Assembly: GCF_016634425.1 (NCBI RefSeq)
Contig: NZ_JAEPES010000001.1
Location: 689,183-753,182, forward strand
DNA length: 64,000 bases
Origin: Lacisediminihabitans changchengi
Lineage (GTDB): Bacteria > Actinomycetota > Actinomycetes > Actinomycetales > Microbacteriaceae
Direction of reading: 5' to 3'
Position numbers and translations under genes: made by a program
Notes under the pieces: generated by a model
Told to the model about the DNA's origin: nothing
The model's input: only the letters and a program-made list of their open reading frames with translations
Databases searched by the model: none
Shown: positions 1 through 7,707 of the stretch, piece after piece
Layout: each line of letters opens with the position of its first letter
Position numbering within the stretch: position 1 is the first letter of the stretch

Positions 1-1
1 G

Positions 2-646
2 GACGACAGCCGCTCCCGACAGCGGATGCCCCGTCGCCGCGCGGCTCCCGTCGCGGCGCCGCTACTGTCGGTGCTCGGAACCGATGTGGGGCGGATCACC
101 TCCGGCTCCGGTGCCGCCGAGCTCAGCGCCCGTCATGCCGAGATTCTCACTCTGTTGGCCTGGCATTCCGAGGGGCTGTCGGTGGACCGGCTCGCGGCGA
201 TGCTCTACGACCACGAGGTCTCGGTGGTGACGCTCCGGGCCGAGATGGTACGACTGCGCAAAGTGCTCGAGCGCGTCGATCCGAGCCTGGTGCCGCTGTC
301 TCGCCCCTACCGCCTGTCCCGTCGGCTCGAGCTCGACGCGCACCGCGTTCTCGCGTTCCTCGACCGTGGTGCGCATCGCGTCGCACTGGGTGCATACACG
401 GGTGGGGTGCTCCCCACCTCGAACGCTCCGGGCATCATCGAGCTGCGGGATGAGGTGAGCAGTCGCCTGCGCGACGCTCTGCTGACCGATGCCTCGGTCG
501 ACACCCTGCTCGCCTACGCCCGCACCGACGAGGCGGCATACGACGCCGAGGTCTGGCGGCAGTGTCTGCGGCTTTTGCCCCCGAAGTCGCCGAAGCGCGC
601 ATCGGTCGTAGCGCGCCTGGAACGTATCGAAGCCGACTTGGGCTGA
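2..646 (+). CDS. GAF-type transcriptional regulator, C-terminal part
   Basis: The frame is open from the first bases of the window to a stop at 646, so this is the C-terminal ~214 residues of a longer protein; the Met codon at 26 is probably internal. The visible part resembles the C-terminal region of actinobacterial GAF-domain regulators encoded beside aldehyde dehydrogenases: a predicted helix-turn-helix around 'LSARHAEILTLLA' and 'VSVVTLRAEMVRLRK', then a helical tail. The GAF domain itself lies outside. Known relatives sit directly upstream of the dehydrogenase they are thought to control, as here (101 bases to the next start), so control of the aldehyde dehydrogenase is inferred. Family assignment rests on recognition of the C-terminal pattern only. 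Confidence 0.65.
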   Translation, partial: DDSRSRQRMPRRRAAPVAAPLLSVLGTDVGRITSGSGAAELSARHAEILTLLAWHSEGLSVDRLAAMLYDHEVSVVTLRAEMVRLRKVLERVDPSLVPLSRPYRLSRRLELDAHRVLAFLDRGAHRVALGAYTGGVLPTSNAPGIIELRDEVSSRLRDALLTDASVDTLLAYARTDEAAYDAEVWRQCLRLLPPKSPKRASVVARLERIEADLG

Positions 647-650
647 GCGC

Positions 651-712
651 GCAACATCCTGCAACCTCGGCGCAACGGCCGAGGCTTAGCGTTGATCTGG
701 TGGGCTCACCAG
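651..712 (+). promoter_or_regulatory. Repeats and hairpins upstream of the aldehyde dehydrogenase
   Basis: Three GCAAC direct repeats start at 651, 661 and 672 (10-11 base steps, one helical turn). A perfect 7-bp inverted repeat, CCTCGGC/GCCGAGG with a 6-base loop, lies at 665-684, and a second, CTGGTG/CACCAG, at 697-712. The first hairpin could end the regulator transcript; the helically phased GCAAC repeats are candidate regulator sites. No clear -35/-10 pair was chosen. Confidence 0.35.
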
Positions 713-747
713 GCCCGCAAAGACAATGACGTCGAACAGGAGTTGTT

Positions 748-2271
748 ATGACCGTGTACGCGGCCCCGGGTACCCCGGACGCAAAAGTCACCTTCAAGCC
801 CCGCTACGAGCACTGGATCGGGGGTGAATGGGTTACACCGGTGAAGGGTCAGTACTTCGAAGACATCTCGCCGGTCAACGGCAAGCCGTTCGCCGAGGTC
901 GCCCGCGGAACCGCCGAGGACATCGACGCGGCGCTCGACGCCGCACACAAAGCAGCGCCCGCCTGGGGCAAGACCAGCCCCGCCGAGCGCGCAGCAGTAC
1001 TCAACAAGATGGCGGATGTCATCGACGCGAATCTCGAGCTGCTGGCCGTCGCCGAGACCTGGGACAACGGCAAGCCGGTCCGGGAGCCCTTGAACGCTGA
1101 CCTTCCGCTCGCGTCCGACCACTTCCGATACTTCGCCTCTGCCATTCGCGCGCAAGACGGCGACTTCGCCGAACTGGATGGCGACACGGTCGCCTACCAA
1201 TTCCATGAGCCGCTCGGCGTCGTGGGTCAGATCATCCCGTGGAACTTCCCGATCCTCATGGCGGTCTGGAAGATCGCGCCGGCGCTCGCGGCAGGAAACG
1301 CCATCGTGCTGAAGCCGGCCGAACAGACGCCGGTGTCGATCCTGGTGCTCATCGAGCTGATCGGGGACATCCTCCCCGCCGGCGTGCTGAACATCGTGAA
1401 CGGATTCGGGGTGGAGGCGGGCAAGCCACTCGCGTCGAGCCCGCGTATCCGCAAGATCGCGTTCACGGGAGAGACCAGTACCGGTCGCCTGATCTCGCAG
1501 TACGCGAGCGCCAACCTCATCCCGGTCACACTGGAGCTCGGCGGCAAGTCGCCGAACATCTTCTTCTCCGATGTGGCAGACCACGACGATGCGTTCTACG
1601 ACAAGGCGCAGGAGGGTTTCACGCTCTTCGCGTTCAACCAGGGCGAGGTCTGCACCTGCCCCTCGCGCGCTCTGATCCAGAAGCCGATCTACGACTCCTT
1701 CCTCGACACGGTCACCGAGCGCACGCGTATCGCGGTGCAGGGAAACCCGCTCGACACCGACACCCAGGTCGGTGCGCAGGCGTCGAACGACCAGCTCGAG
1801 AAGATCCTGAGCTACCTCGACATCGGCAAGCAGGAGGGTGCGAAGGTGCGTCTCGGCGGTGAGCGTGCCGACCTCGGCGGCGACCTCAGTGAGGGCTACT
1901 ACGTGCAGCCCACCATCTTCGAGGGCAACAACAAGATGCGCATCTTCCAGGAAGAGATCTTCGGTCCGGTCGTCGCCGTCACCAGCTTCACCGACTACGA
2001 CGACGCGATCTCCATCGCCAACGACACGCTATACGGCCTCGGGGCCGGCGTCTGGTCGCGCAACGGCAACGTGGCATACCGGGCGGGCCGCGACATCCAG
2101 GCCGGTCGCGTGTGGATCAACAACTACCACGCCTATCCGGCCGGAGCGGCGTTCGGTGGCTACAAGAGTTCGGGTATCGGTCGCGAGAACAACAAGCTCG
2201 CGCTCGACCACTACCAGCAGACGAAGAACCTGTTGGTGTCGTACTCCGAGAACAAGCTCGGGTTCTTCTAA
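748..2271 (+). CDS. Aldehyde dehydrogenase (NAD-dependent, ExaC/AldB-like)
   Basis: 507 residues, the full length of the aldehyde dehydrogenase superfamily. The cofactor-binding stretch 'IIPWNFP' (about residues 160-170), the general-base glutamate in 'LELGGKSP' (Glu263) and the catalytic cysteine in 'GEVCTCPSR' (Cys302, with a second Cys at 304) are all present. The start is supported by an AGGAG motif 7 bases upstream. The protein oxidises an aldehyde to the acid with NAD(P)+; the sequence most resembles the acetaldehyde/ethanol-oxidation branch (ExaC, AldB), but the substrate cannot be read from sequence. The upstream GAF-type regulator and downstream DUF779 gene form the gene set commonly seen around this branch in actinobacteria. 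Confidence 0.92.
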   Translation: MTVYAAPGTPDAKVTFKPRYEHWIGGEWVTPVKGQYFEDISPVNGKPFAEVARGTAEDIDAALDAAHKAAPAWGKTSPAERAAVLNKMADVIDANLELLAVAETWDNGKPVREPLNADLPLASDHFRYFASAIRAQDGDFAELDGDTVAYQFHEPLGVVGQIIPWNFPILMAVWKIAPALAAGNAIVLKPAEQTPVSILVLIELIGDILPAGVLNIVNGFGVEAGKPLASSPRIRKIAFTGETSTGRLISQYASANLIPVTLELGGKSPNIFFSDVADHDDAFYDKAQEGFTLFAFNQGEVCTCPSRALIQKPIYDSFLDTVTERTRIAVQGNPLDTDTQVGAQASNDQLEKILSYLDIGKQEGAKVRLGGERADLGGDLSEGYYVQPTIFEGNNKMRIFQEEIFGPVVAVTSFTDYDDAISIANDTLYGLGAGVWSRNGNVAYRAGRDIQAGRVWINNYHAYPAGAAFGGYKSSGIGRENNKLALDHYQQTKNLLVSYSENKLGFF

Positions 2272-2288
2272 ACCGAAACACAGTGCGG

Positions 2289-2320
2289 GGATCGGGCCAA
2301 ATTGGGGGGCGGCCCGATCC
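2289..2320 (+). terminator. Perfect intercistronic hairpin between aldehyde dehydrogenase and DUF779
   Basis: GGATCGGGCC (2289-2298) and GGCCCGATCC (2311-2320) form a perfect 10-bp stem with a 12-base G-rich loop, 17 bases after the stop. There is no T-tract, so it may be a transcript-stabilising or partial-termination element rather than a strong terminator. Confidence 0.5.
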
Positions 2321-2375
2321 ACGCCCTTCGGGCGCATACTGAAGTACGCACTACCGACGGAAGCTGAGGACGAGG

Positions 2376-2813
2376 ATGTCTGCATCAACAAGCACGGCCA
2401 CCGAAACGGTTATCGCCACTGTCACCATTCCTGGCGAAACCAAACCGCGGGTCGAGTTTCTGCCGGTGGCCGTCGAACTGCTACGCAAACTCTGGGACCA
2501 GTACGGTCCATTGATGTTCCACCAGTCCGGCGGATGCTGCGACGGCTCCAGCCCGATGTGCTACCCAGCGGGAGACTTCATCACCTCGGATCAGGATGTG
2601 CGGCTGGGACGTCTGGACATCGCTCCAGATGGCTCGGAGCCGCAGGAGATCGACTTCTGGATGTCGTCGGAGCAGTTCGCCTACTGGAGTCACACCTTCC
2701 TCACGGTCGACGTGGTCAAGGGACGCGGTAGCGGCTTCTCGGTGGAGGCACCGGAAGGCGTCCGATTCATGATCCGGTCGCGGCTGATGGAGACCGCCGA
2801 GCCTTTCGTGTGA
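2376..2813 (+). CDS. DUF779 domain protein
   Basis: 145 residues. The core 'FHQSGGCCDGSSPMCYP' (about residues 48-64) with its Cys-Cys and later Cys is the hallmark of DUF779, and the rest ('ITSDQDVRLG', 'FWMSSEQFAYW') fits that family. DUF779 genes are typically adjacent to aldehyde dehydrogenases; their biochemical role is not established. The three cysteines could bind metal or take part in redox chemistry, which is inference. The gene follows the dehydrogenase by 104 bases with a hairpin between, so co-transcription with attenuation is plausible. Confidence 0.88.
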   Translation: MSASTSTATETVIATVTIPGETKPRVEFLPVAVELLRKLWDQYGPLMFHQSGGCCDGSSPMCYPAGDFITSDQDVRLGRLDIAPDGSEPQEIDFWMSSEQFAYWSHTFLTVDVVKGRGSGFSVEAPEGVRFMIRSRLMETAEPFV

Positions 2814-2825
2814 TCTGAGCCAGTG

Positions 2826-2928
2826 GTGTCATCGGGCACAGTCGTGTCGCTGGCACAGTCGTGTGGCTGGCACAGTCGTGTGGGCGGCACAGTTGTGTCA
2901 CCGGCACAGTCTTGTCGCTGGCACAGGG
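2826..2928 (+). repeat. Six-unit 17-bp tandem repeat upstream of the polymerase gene
   Basis: Units at 2826-2843 (18 bp), 2844-2860, 2861-2877, 2878-2894, 2895-2911 and 2912-2928 follow the pattern GTGTcgcTGGCACAGTc. GTG and CAC at the ends of each unit form a small dyad. The array occupies almost the whole gap between DUF779 and the polymerase start and ends 12 bases before it. Confidence 0.9.
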
Positions 2929-2940
2929 CAGACTTGAGTC

Positions 2941-4620
2941 GTGTACGTCGCCCTGTTCGAGTCCTCGCACGGGGCGGTGCTGCAGCCGCTCGACGAGAGC
3001 GGTCTCGCGACCGGTGAGGCGCGTGATGTCGGTGCGAGCGGGCTGGCTGCTGCCGTGGCGGAGCTGGAGGCCGGGCACCCGCGCTGGGTGTGGGACGACA
3101 CGTCACGCTGGTACCCACGACTGCTGGCGGAGGGCGTGCGGATCGAGCGGTGTGTCGACCTGCGGTTGAGTCATGCGATCTTGCGAAACTCGGCCCTGAC
3201 CGCATCCTCCACCTTGGCACGGAGCGCGGCCTCGAGCTGGGATCGGGCCGCGCCGGAGACCGTGGAACTGACCGCAGATGCAGCCCTGTTCGACTTCGAC
3301 GGGCCTGCGCAGCTGAATTCTGCCGAGGACACACTCGCCGAGTTCGCGCTCCAGCGGGCGGCGATCGCCGGTGCCGCCGATCCCGCCAGACTCGGGCTGC
3401 TGCTCGCTGCAGAATCTGCCGGGGCGCTGGTCGCCGCCGAGATCCTGTACGCGGGATTGCCATGGCGGGAAGACGTTCACGACGCGATCCTGGCCAGGCA
3501 CCTGGGGCCGCGACCCGCCCCCGGCGTGCGACCGGCGAAGCTGCAGGCAGTGCTCGAACGGCTGCGGGAGGCTCTCGACGCCCCCACCCTCAACCCCGAC
3601 TCACCGCCCGAGCTGCTGAAGGCACTCGCGCGAGCGGGACTGATAGTGCGCTCGACCCGTTCGTGGGAGTTGAAGAAGCTCACGCATCCGTCGATCGAGC
3701 CGCTGCTCGAATACAAGAAGCTCGCACGACTGCTCAGTGCGAACGGCTGGCATTGGCTCGACACGAACGTGCGGCACGGCCGATTTCACCCTGAGTATGT
3801 TCCGGGCGGCGTCGTCACCGGCCGCTGGGCGAGCAAGGGTGGCGGCGGCGCGCTGCAACTACCGAAGCAAATCCGCTCCGCGGTCGTCGCTGATCCTGGC
3901 TGGAAATTGGTCGTGGCCGACGCCTCGCAGCTGGAACCCCGCATTCTCGCTGCGTTGTCGGGTGATCGGGGAATGGCCGAGGCTGGCGCAGCCGGTGACC
4001 TGTACGCGGGCATCGTCGCGAGCGGAGCGGTGGCAACCCGTGATCAGGCGAAGGTCGCCATGCTGGGGGCAATGTATGGCGCGACGACAGGGGAGAGCGG
4101 CAGACTCATGCCGGCGCTCACCAGGGCGTATCCGCGGGCCATCGGCCTGGTGGAGACGGCCGCCCGCGCGGGGGAGAAGGGCGAGATCGTCAGCACTCGT
4201 CTGGGCAGGAGCTCGCCACCGCCCGGACCCGTGTGGCGGACGAGCCAGTCCGAGGCCTATGGCGAGGGGGCAACCGATGCGGATGTGTCCCGTGCCCGTG
4301 GCCAGGCCCGCAGCTGGGGGCGGTTCACCCGCAACTTCGTCGTGCAAGGCAGCGCGGCGGAGTGGGCGTTGTGCTGGATGGCGACGCTGCGTGGCACGCT
4401 CGACGAGCTCGGCGACGGCGCGTGGCTGACAGACTCGCCACACCTGGTCTTCTTCATGCACGATGAGGTCGTCGTGCACTGCCCCGCGGATGCCGCGGCC
4501 TCCGTCGAAGCGGCGGTGCGGGAATCCGCGGCGCAAGCCGGTCGGCTCCTGTTCGGCGCAGCCCCGGTGACCTTCCCGCTGACCGTGGCCGTCGTCGACG
4601 ACTACGGTCAGGCGAAGTAG
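2941..4620 (+). CDS. Family A DNA polymerase (annotated class: bifunctional 3'-5' exonuclease/DNA polymerase)
   Basis: 559 residues, GTG start. The C-terminal half is a DNA polymerase I-type palm: motif A 'VADASQLEPR' with Asp327, motif B 'DQAKVAMLGAMYG' with Lys371 and Tyr379, motif C 'HDEVVVH' with Asp508. It is much shorter than PolA and has no 5'-nuclease domain. The first ~190 residues match the position of the 3'-5' exonuclease fold, but I see no convincing DxE metal site, so proofreading activity is doubtful. Actinobacteria carry this stand-alone polymerase in addition to PolA; a repair role is inferred. No good ribosome-binding site precedes the start; the tandem repeats do instead. 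Confidence 0.85.
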   Translation: MYVALFESSHGAVLQPLDESGLATGEARDVGASGLAAAVAELEAGHPRWVWDDTSRWYPRLLAEGVRIERCVDLRLSHAILRNSALTASSTLARSAASSWDRAAPETVELTADAALFDFDGPAQLNSAEDTLAEFALQRAAIAGAADPARLGLLLAAESAGALVAAEILYAGLPWREDVHDAILARHLGPRPAPGVRPAKLQAVLERLREALDAPTLNPDSPPELLKALARAGLIVRSTRSWELKKLTHPSIEPLLEYKKLARLLSANGWHWLDTNVRHGRFHPEYVPGGVVTGRWASKGGGGALQLPKQIRSAVVADPGWKLVVADASQLEPRILAALSGDRGMAEAGAAGDLYAGIVASGAVATRDQAKVAMLGAMYGATTGESGRLMPALTRAYPRAIGLVETAARAGEKGEIVSTRLGRSSPPPGPVWRTSQSEAYGEGATDADVSRARGQARSWGRFTRNFVVQGSAAEWALCWMATLRGTLDELGDGAWLTDSPHLVFFMHDEVVVHCPADAAASVEAAVRESAAQAGRLLFGAAPVTFPLTVAVVDDYGQAK

Positions 4621-4637
4621 GCCCCGCTCTCAGCCGG

Positions 4638-4764
4638 TTGGTTGAGTAGGCGGCACTTGATTGGTTGAGTAGACCGCGACGAAGGAGCAGCCGCATCGAA
4701 ACCCGCGAGGGTTTTGCGGGGTGGGTCTCGATACGCGTCCTCGTTCCTCGGGCGCTACTCGACC
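4638..4764. repeat. Interspersed palindromic repeat (GTTGAGTAG type)
   Basis: Two direct copies of TTGGTTGAGTAG (4638-4649, 4661-4672) are followed by a long imperfect palindrome: the arm 4663-4704 beginning GGTTGAGTAG and containing CATCGAAACCC is the inverse of 4723-4764 (GGGTCTCGATACG to CTACTCGACC). This fits a REP/BIME-like element family that I associate with Microbacteriaceae genomes. It lies between two convergent genes and could act as a two-way terminator. Its right end supplies the last codons and stop of the padR gene. Confidence 0.8.
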
Positions 4765-5327
4765 GGCGGTGCGGGCGCCGGGCGTCGGCCACGGCGGGGG
4801 CGCGCCTCGTTGAGTGGACGAAAGCCCTCGTAGTCCGAGAGCGCAGCAATGGCAGAGCCCAGCCACGCGATGGCGGCGACGCCCTGGGTCTCGCGGGCGA
4901 TCGCCGCGAGCCGGGCATCCATGGAATCGGGCTTTGCGGCATCACGGGCTGCGGCGAGATCCGCCTCCCACCACCGACGGAAGTCCTCGGCCAGACTCTT
5001 GGCCCGGTTCGGCGCGATCGAGGTCACGACCACGACCTGGTCGAGCATCTCGGTCCACTCGGGCAGCGCGGCGAGCTCCACCGTCGACATCCAGCGATCC
5101 GCGGCGGCGTGGCCTGCCCGGGTGAGGCGGTGCAGAGGGAGAGAGTCATCCGTCGTCCCGGCCGGCTCGATGAGTTTGCGCGCGGTCAGTCGATCGAGGG
5201 TGCCGTAAATCTGACCGACGTTGACCGCGCCGCGATGCGGGGTGCGAATGGCCAATTCGGCGTGCAACTGATGCCCGTAGGCGGGTCCGAGGGTGAGGAT
5301 GGCGAGCAGCGCATCGCGAACGGACAC
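4755..5327 (-). CDS. PadR-family transcriptional regulator
   Basis: 190 residues, GTG start preceded by a GGAGG motif. The N-terminus 'MSVRDALLAILTLGPAYGHQLHAEL' region, 'GQIYGTLDRL' and 'LIEPAG' are the winged-helix PadR pattern; residues ~85-165 form the C-terminal dimerisation helices typical of the Vir-like PadR group. It binds DNA as a dimer, usually as a ligand-responsive repressor. Its own promoter carries a dyad over the -10, suggesting autoregulation. The target and ligand are unknown; neighbours give no strong hint. The extreme C-terminus (…PPVE, stop) is encoded inside a palindromic repeat, so the tail may differ in length among relatives. Confidence 0.88.
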   Translation of the reverse strand: MSVRDALLAILTLGPAYGHQLHAELAIRTPHRGAVNVGQIYGTLDRLTARKLIEPAGTTDDSLPLHRLTRAGHAAADRWMSTVELAALPEWTEMLDQVVVVTSIAPNRAKSLAEDFRRWWEADLAAARDAAKPDSMDARLAAIARETQGVAAIAWLGSAIAALSDYEGFRPLNEARPRRGRRPAPAPPVE

Positions 5328-5359
5328 GGAACCTCCGGAGGCAGTCGACGAGCGATGAA

Positions 5360-5395
5360 TATACGGAGTATAGGTTGACGCCGAATGCTCGGCAA
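5360..5395 (-). promoter_or_regulatory. padR promoter with operator-like dyad over the -10
   Basis: On the minus strand TTGCCG (5395-5390), a 17-base spacer and TATACT (5372-5367) form a good sigma-70-type promoter 40 bases before the GTG start. TATAC-GGA-GTATA (5360-5372) is a perfect 5-3-5 inverted repeat covering the -10 box, placed as an autorepression operator would be. Confidence 0.6.
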
Positions 5396-5532
5396 TTACA
5401 CAGTTGTGATTTCGTTACATGACCAGCAATAATGGGCCTGGCGGCTCGCCGTCTAATTTCATATGCAGCGCGGACGCAATTTACATTCCGAGGTCGATGG
5501 GGAAGTCGCACCTCAACGGAATGGAGATCATC

Positions 5533-6063
5533 GTGGCTGCAACGGATGTCGCTGCAACGGATGCCGTCGCAATGGCACGCGGAGTGCTGTACGTGCACTC
5601 TGCTCCCCGCGCGCTGTGCCCCCACGTGGAGTGGGCGGCAGGGCGCGCCCTTGATCGCGCCGTGAATTTTCGGTGGTCGGCGCAGCCTGTGCTCAAGGGA
5701 TCGATGCGTAGCGAGTTCTATTGGGAGGGTCCCCAGGGCACGGGTGCGGCACTGGCATCAGCGCTGCGCGGCTGGGAACACCTCCGCTACGAGGTGACCG
5801 AGGATGCGTCGCCCGGGAGCGACGGCGGTCGCTGGATGCACACGCCCGACCTCGGCGTATTCTTCGCGCAGATCGACAGCGCGGGAAACACCGTCATCCC
5901 CGAGGATCGGGTGCGCTATGCCATGGAGATCGCCGGCTCCGATGCCTTCGAGCTGCACCGTGAGCTTCGGCTCGCGCTCGGACAGTCCTGGGACGAAGAA
6001 CTCGAGGCGTTCCGTTACGCCAGCGACGACAATCAGGTGGTCTGGCTGCACAAAGTCGGCTGA
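5533..6063 (+). CDS. DUF3145 domain protein
   Basis: 176 residues from the GTG at 5533, chosen because GGAG lies 6 bases upstream; the frame is open further 5' but conserved sequence starts at 'ARGVLYVHSAPRALCPHVEWA'. The whole protein matches DUF3145, a family of actinobacteria with nearly invariant blocks ('FYWEGPQGTGAALASALRGW', 'GGRWMHTPDLG', 'EDRVRYAMEIAG'). The function is unknown. A 15-bp tandem duplication (5536-5565) in the first codons gives the repeated peptide AATDV/AATDA, so the extreme N-terminus is probably unstructured. An ATG at 5572 is a possible alternative start. Confidence 0.87.
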   Translation: MAATDVAATDAVAMARGVLYVHSAPRALCPHVEWAAGRALDRAVNFRWSAQPVLKGSMRSEFYWEGPQGTGAALASALRGWEHLRYEVTEDASPGSDGGRWMHTPDLGVFFAQIDSAGNTVIPEDRVRYAMEIAGSDAFELHRELRLALGQSWDEELEAFRYASDDNQVVWLHKVG

Positions 6064-6125
6064 GCCGGCTCGGTTCTGGGGCTTCACTCTAGGCGTGACC
6101 TGTACTCACGAAATATGCTGGCCTG

Positions 6126-6461
6126 ATGTACATCGTCGTGTCCGTGCTCATGCTCGCCCTGGTGATCGGTGCGCTCGTCGATATCATCACGCGTGACGAC
6201 TGGCAGGTGAAGCACCTCCCCAAGTTGGTCTGGGTTCTGCTGGTGGTCTTCCTGCCTCTGGTGGGCAGCATCATCTGGTTCGCCGTCGGGCGCGAATACA
6301 GCCGTCCGGTTGACCGCGGCACTTTCGGTGACTCGCGACGCTGGGGAGCATCGTTGCCCGCTGCCCGGCCGGCGAAGTCGACCGAGGAACAGCTCGCCGA
6401 GCTCGAACGTGAGATCGAGTTCTACGAGGGCAAGCGCGGTCCCAACGCCGATAAGGCCTAG
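6126..6461 (+). CDS. PLDc_N-domain membrane protein
   Basis: 111 residues. Two hydrophobic helices (about residues 3-20 and 32-52) flank 'RDDWQVKHLPKLVW', matching the PLDc_N (phospholipase D-nuclease N-terminal) two-helix module that actinobacteria often encode as a stand-alone small protein. The cytoplasmic tail is charged and ends in a predicted helix ('EEQLAELEREIEFYEGKRG'). There is no catalytic HKD motif, so no enzymatic activity is expected. The role is unknown. Confidence 0.82.
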   Translation: MYIVVSVLMLALVIGALVDIITRDDWQVKHLPKLVWVLLVVFLPLVGSIIWFAVGREYSRPVDRGTFGDSRRWGASLPAARPAKSTEEQLAELEREIEFYEGKRGPNADKA

Positions 6462-6478
6462 TGCCGATAAGGCCTAGT
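6447..6478 (+). repeat. 16-bp perfect tandem duplication containing a stop codon
   Basis: GCCGATAAGGCCTAGT occurs at 6447-6462 and again immediately at 6463-6478. The first copy supplies the last codons and TAG stop of the PLDc_N gene; the second repeats the stop context downstream. Confidence 0.95.
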
Positions 6479-6489
6479 GCAGATACGGC

Positions 6490-7686
6490 TTAGGCCGCGG
6501 CAGTGGTGGTGCGATAGATCTCGACCACGCGCGCAACGTAGTTTGCCGGGGCGAACGCCTCGCGGTCGGCGCGCGCACCTGCCGAGAGTCCGGGAAGCAG
6601 GGCCGGGTCGCTCACCAGCTCGACGATCGCATCGGCGAGACCCGCGACATCCGGCGTCTCGCTGAGGAAGCCAGAATTGAGCAGCCCCTCGCGCAACTGT
6701 GGGTCGCAATACAGCACCCCGCGTTCGCGGCTTACCGCCTCGGCGATGGTCATCGGCTGGTTGTCGAAGCCGAGTGAGCTGAGAACGACGGCGGAGGACA
6801 CGTCCATCAGATCGAGCACCTGGTCGTGGGGGAGCACGCCCTGGATGCGAATCTCGTCATGCCCCTCCGCGAGCGCGCGCAGTTCCGCCAGGTCGGCACC
6901 CTCGCCGACGAAGTCGACGCTGAAGGCATTGTCGGTGCGGCCCAGCGCCTCAATGGCCGCGCGCGCGAAGACCAGGGGGCGCTTGATCGGCTCGCAGCGA
7001 GCCACCCAGAGAAAGCGGGGGCGGAGCCCGGGCTCCAGCGGCACCGACGGGCGGTCGGAGGTCGCCACCGGGTTGGGGACCACCGCGATGTCACCGGACA
7101 CGCCGGCCGCGGCGAGGTCTCGGGCCTGGTGAGCGGACGGGGAGATCACCCGATCGGCCCGCAGCGCCATCCCGAGCGTGAGATTGCGGATGACGTTGTC
7201 GCCCGCGCGCGAGGTGAAGACCTTATTGGGGAGCTTGGCCTTGGTGACCACGCGCAGGCCCAGCCGCAAAAACCACGCGACGGATGCCTGCGGGCCGGAC
7301 TCACTGGCCCAGTAGAAGGTGTGCACGGTGTGGACGACGGGGATGCCGAGCTTCTTCGCGACATCGGCTGCGGCGCGTGCCAGGCTGAACTCGGTCTGCA
7401 CGTGGACGACCTCGATGCGCTGAGCTCGGAAGTACGCCTCGAGCTTGGCCCGCACGCGGCCGTTGTTCGGTACGACGGGCAGTTCGAGCCCCGGGATGGT
7501 GAAGTTGGGCTGGAACATGGCGTCCCCGTCGACGAGCCGCATGCGCCGCCCGGCGAGGCCGCGACGGGTCGAGACCATGACCACGTCGTGCCCCGCCTCT
7601 TCAAGCGCGAGACGCTGCTGCTTCATCGACGTCTGGGCACCGCCGACGTAATCGAGAAAGTAGTCGCTGACTATCGCAATCCGCAT
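6490..7686 (-). CDS. GT4-family glycosyltransferase
   Basis: 398 residues with the GT-B architecture of retaining GT4 enzymes. The N-terminal half begins 'MRIAIVSDYFLDYVGGAQTS', and the C-terminal donor-binding half contains 'LWVARCEPIKRP', 'GEGADLAEL', 'GVLPHDQVLDLM' and the E-x7-E-like stretch 'QPMTIAEAVSRERG'. It starts 22 bases after fabF on the same strand, so it may be read from the fatty-acid operon. The likely role is sugar transfer to a lipid or cell-envelope acceptor (mannosyl or glucosyl); donor and acceptor cannot be read from sequence. Confidence 0.85.
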   Translation of the reverse strand: MRIAIVSDYFLDYVGGAQTSMKQQRLALEEAGHDVVMVSTRRGLAGRRMRLVDGDAMFQPNFTIPGLELPVVPNNGRVRAKLEAYFRAQRIEVVHVQTEFSLARAAADVAKKLGIPVVHTVHTFYWASESGPQASVAWFLRLGLRVVTKAKLPNKVFTSRAGDNVIRNLTLGMALRADRVISPSAHQARDLAAAGVSGDIAVVPNPVATSDRPSVPLEPGLRPRFLWVARCEPIKRPLVFARAAIEALGRTDNAFSVDFVGEGADLAELRALAEGHDEIRIQGVLPHDQVLDLMDVSSAVVLSSLGFDNQPMTIAEAVSRERGVLYCDPQLREGLLNSGFLSETPDVAGLADAIVELVSDPALLPGLSAGARADREAFAPANYVARVVEIYRTTTAAA

Positions 7687-7707
7687 GAGTGTCGCGGCCG
7701 CGGGCGG

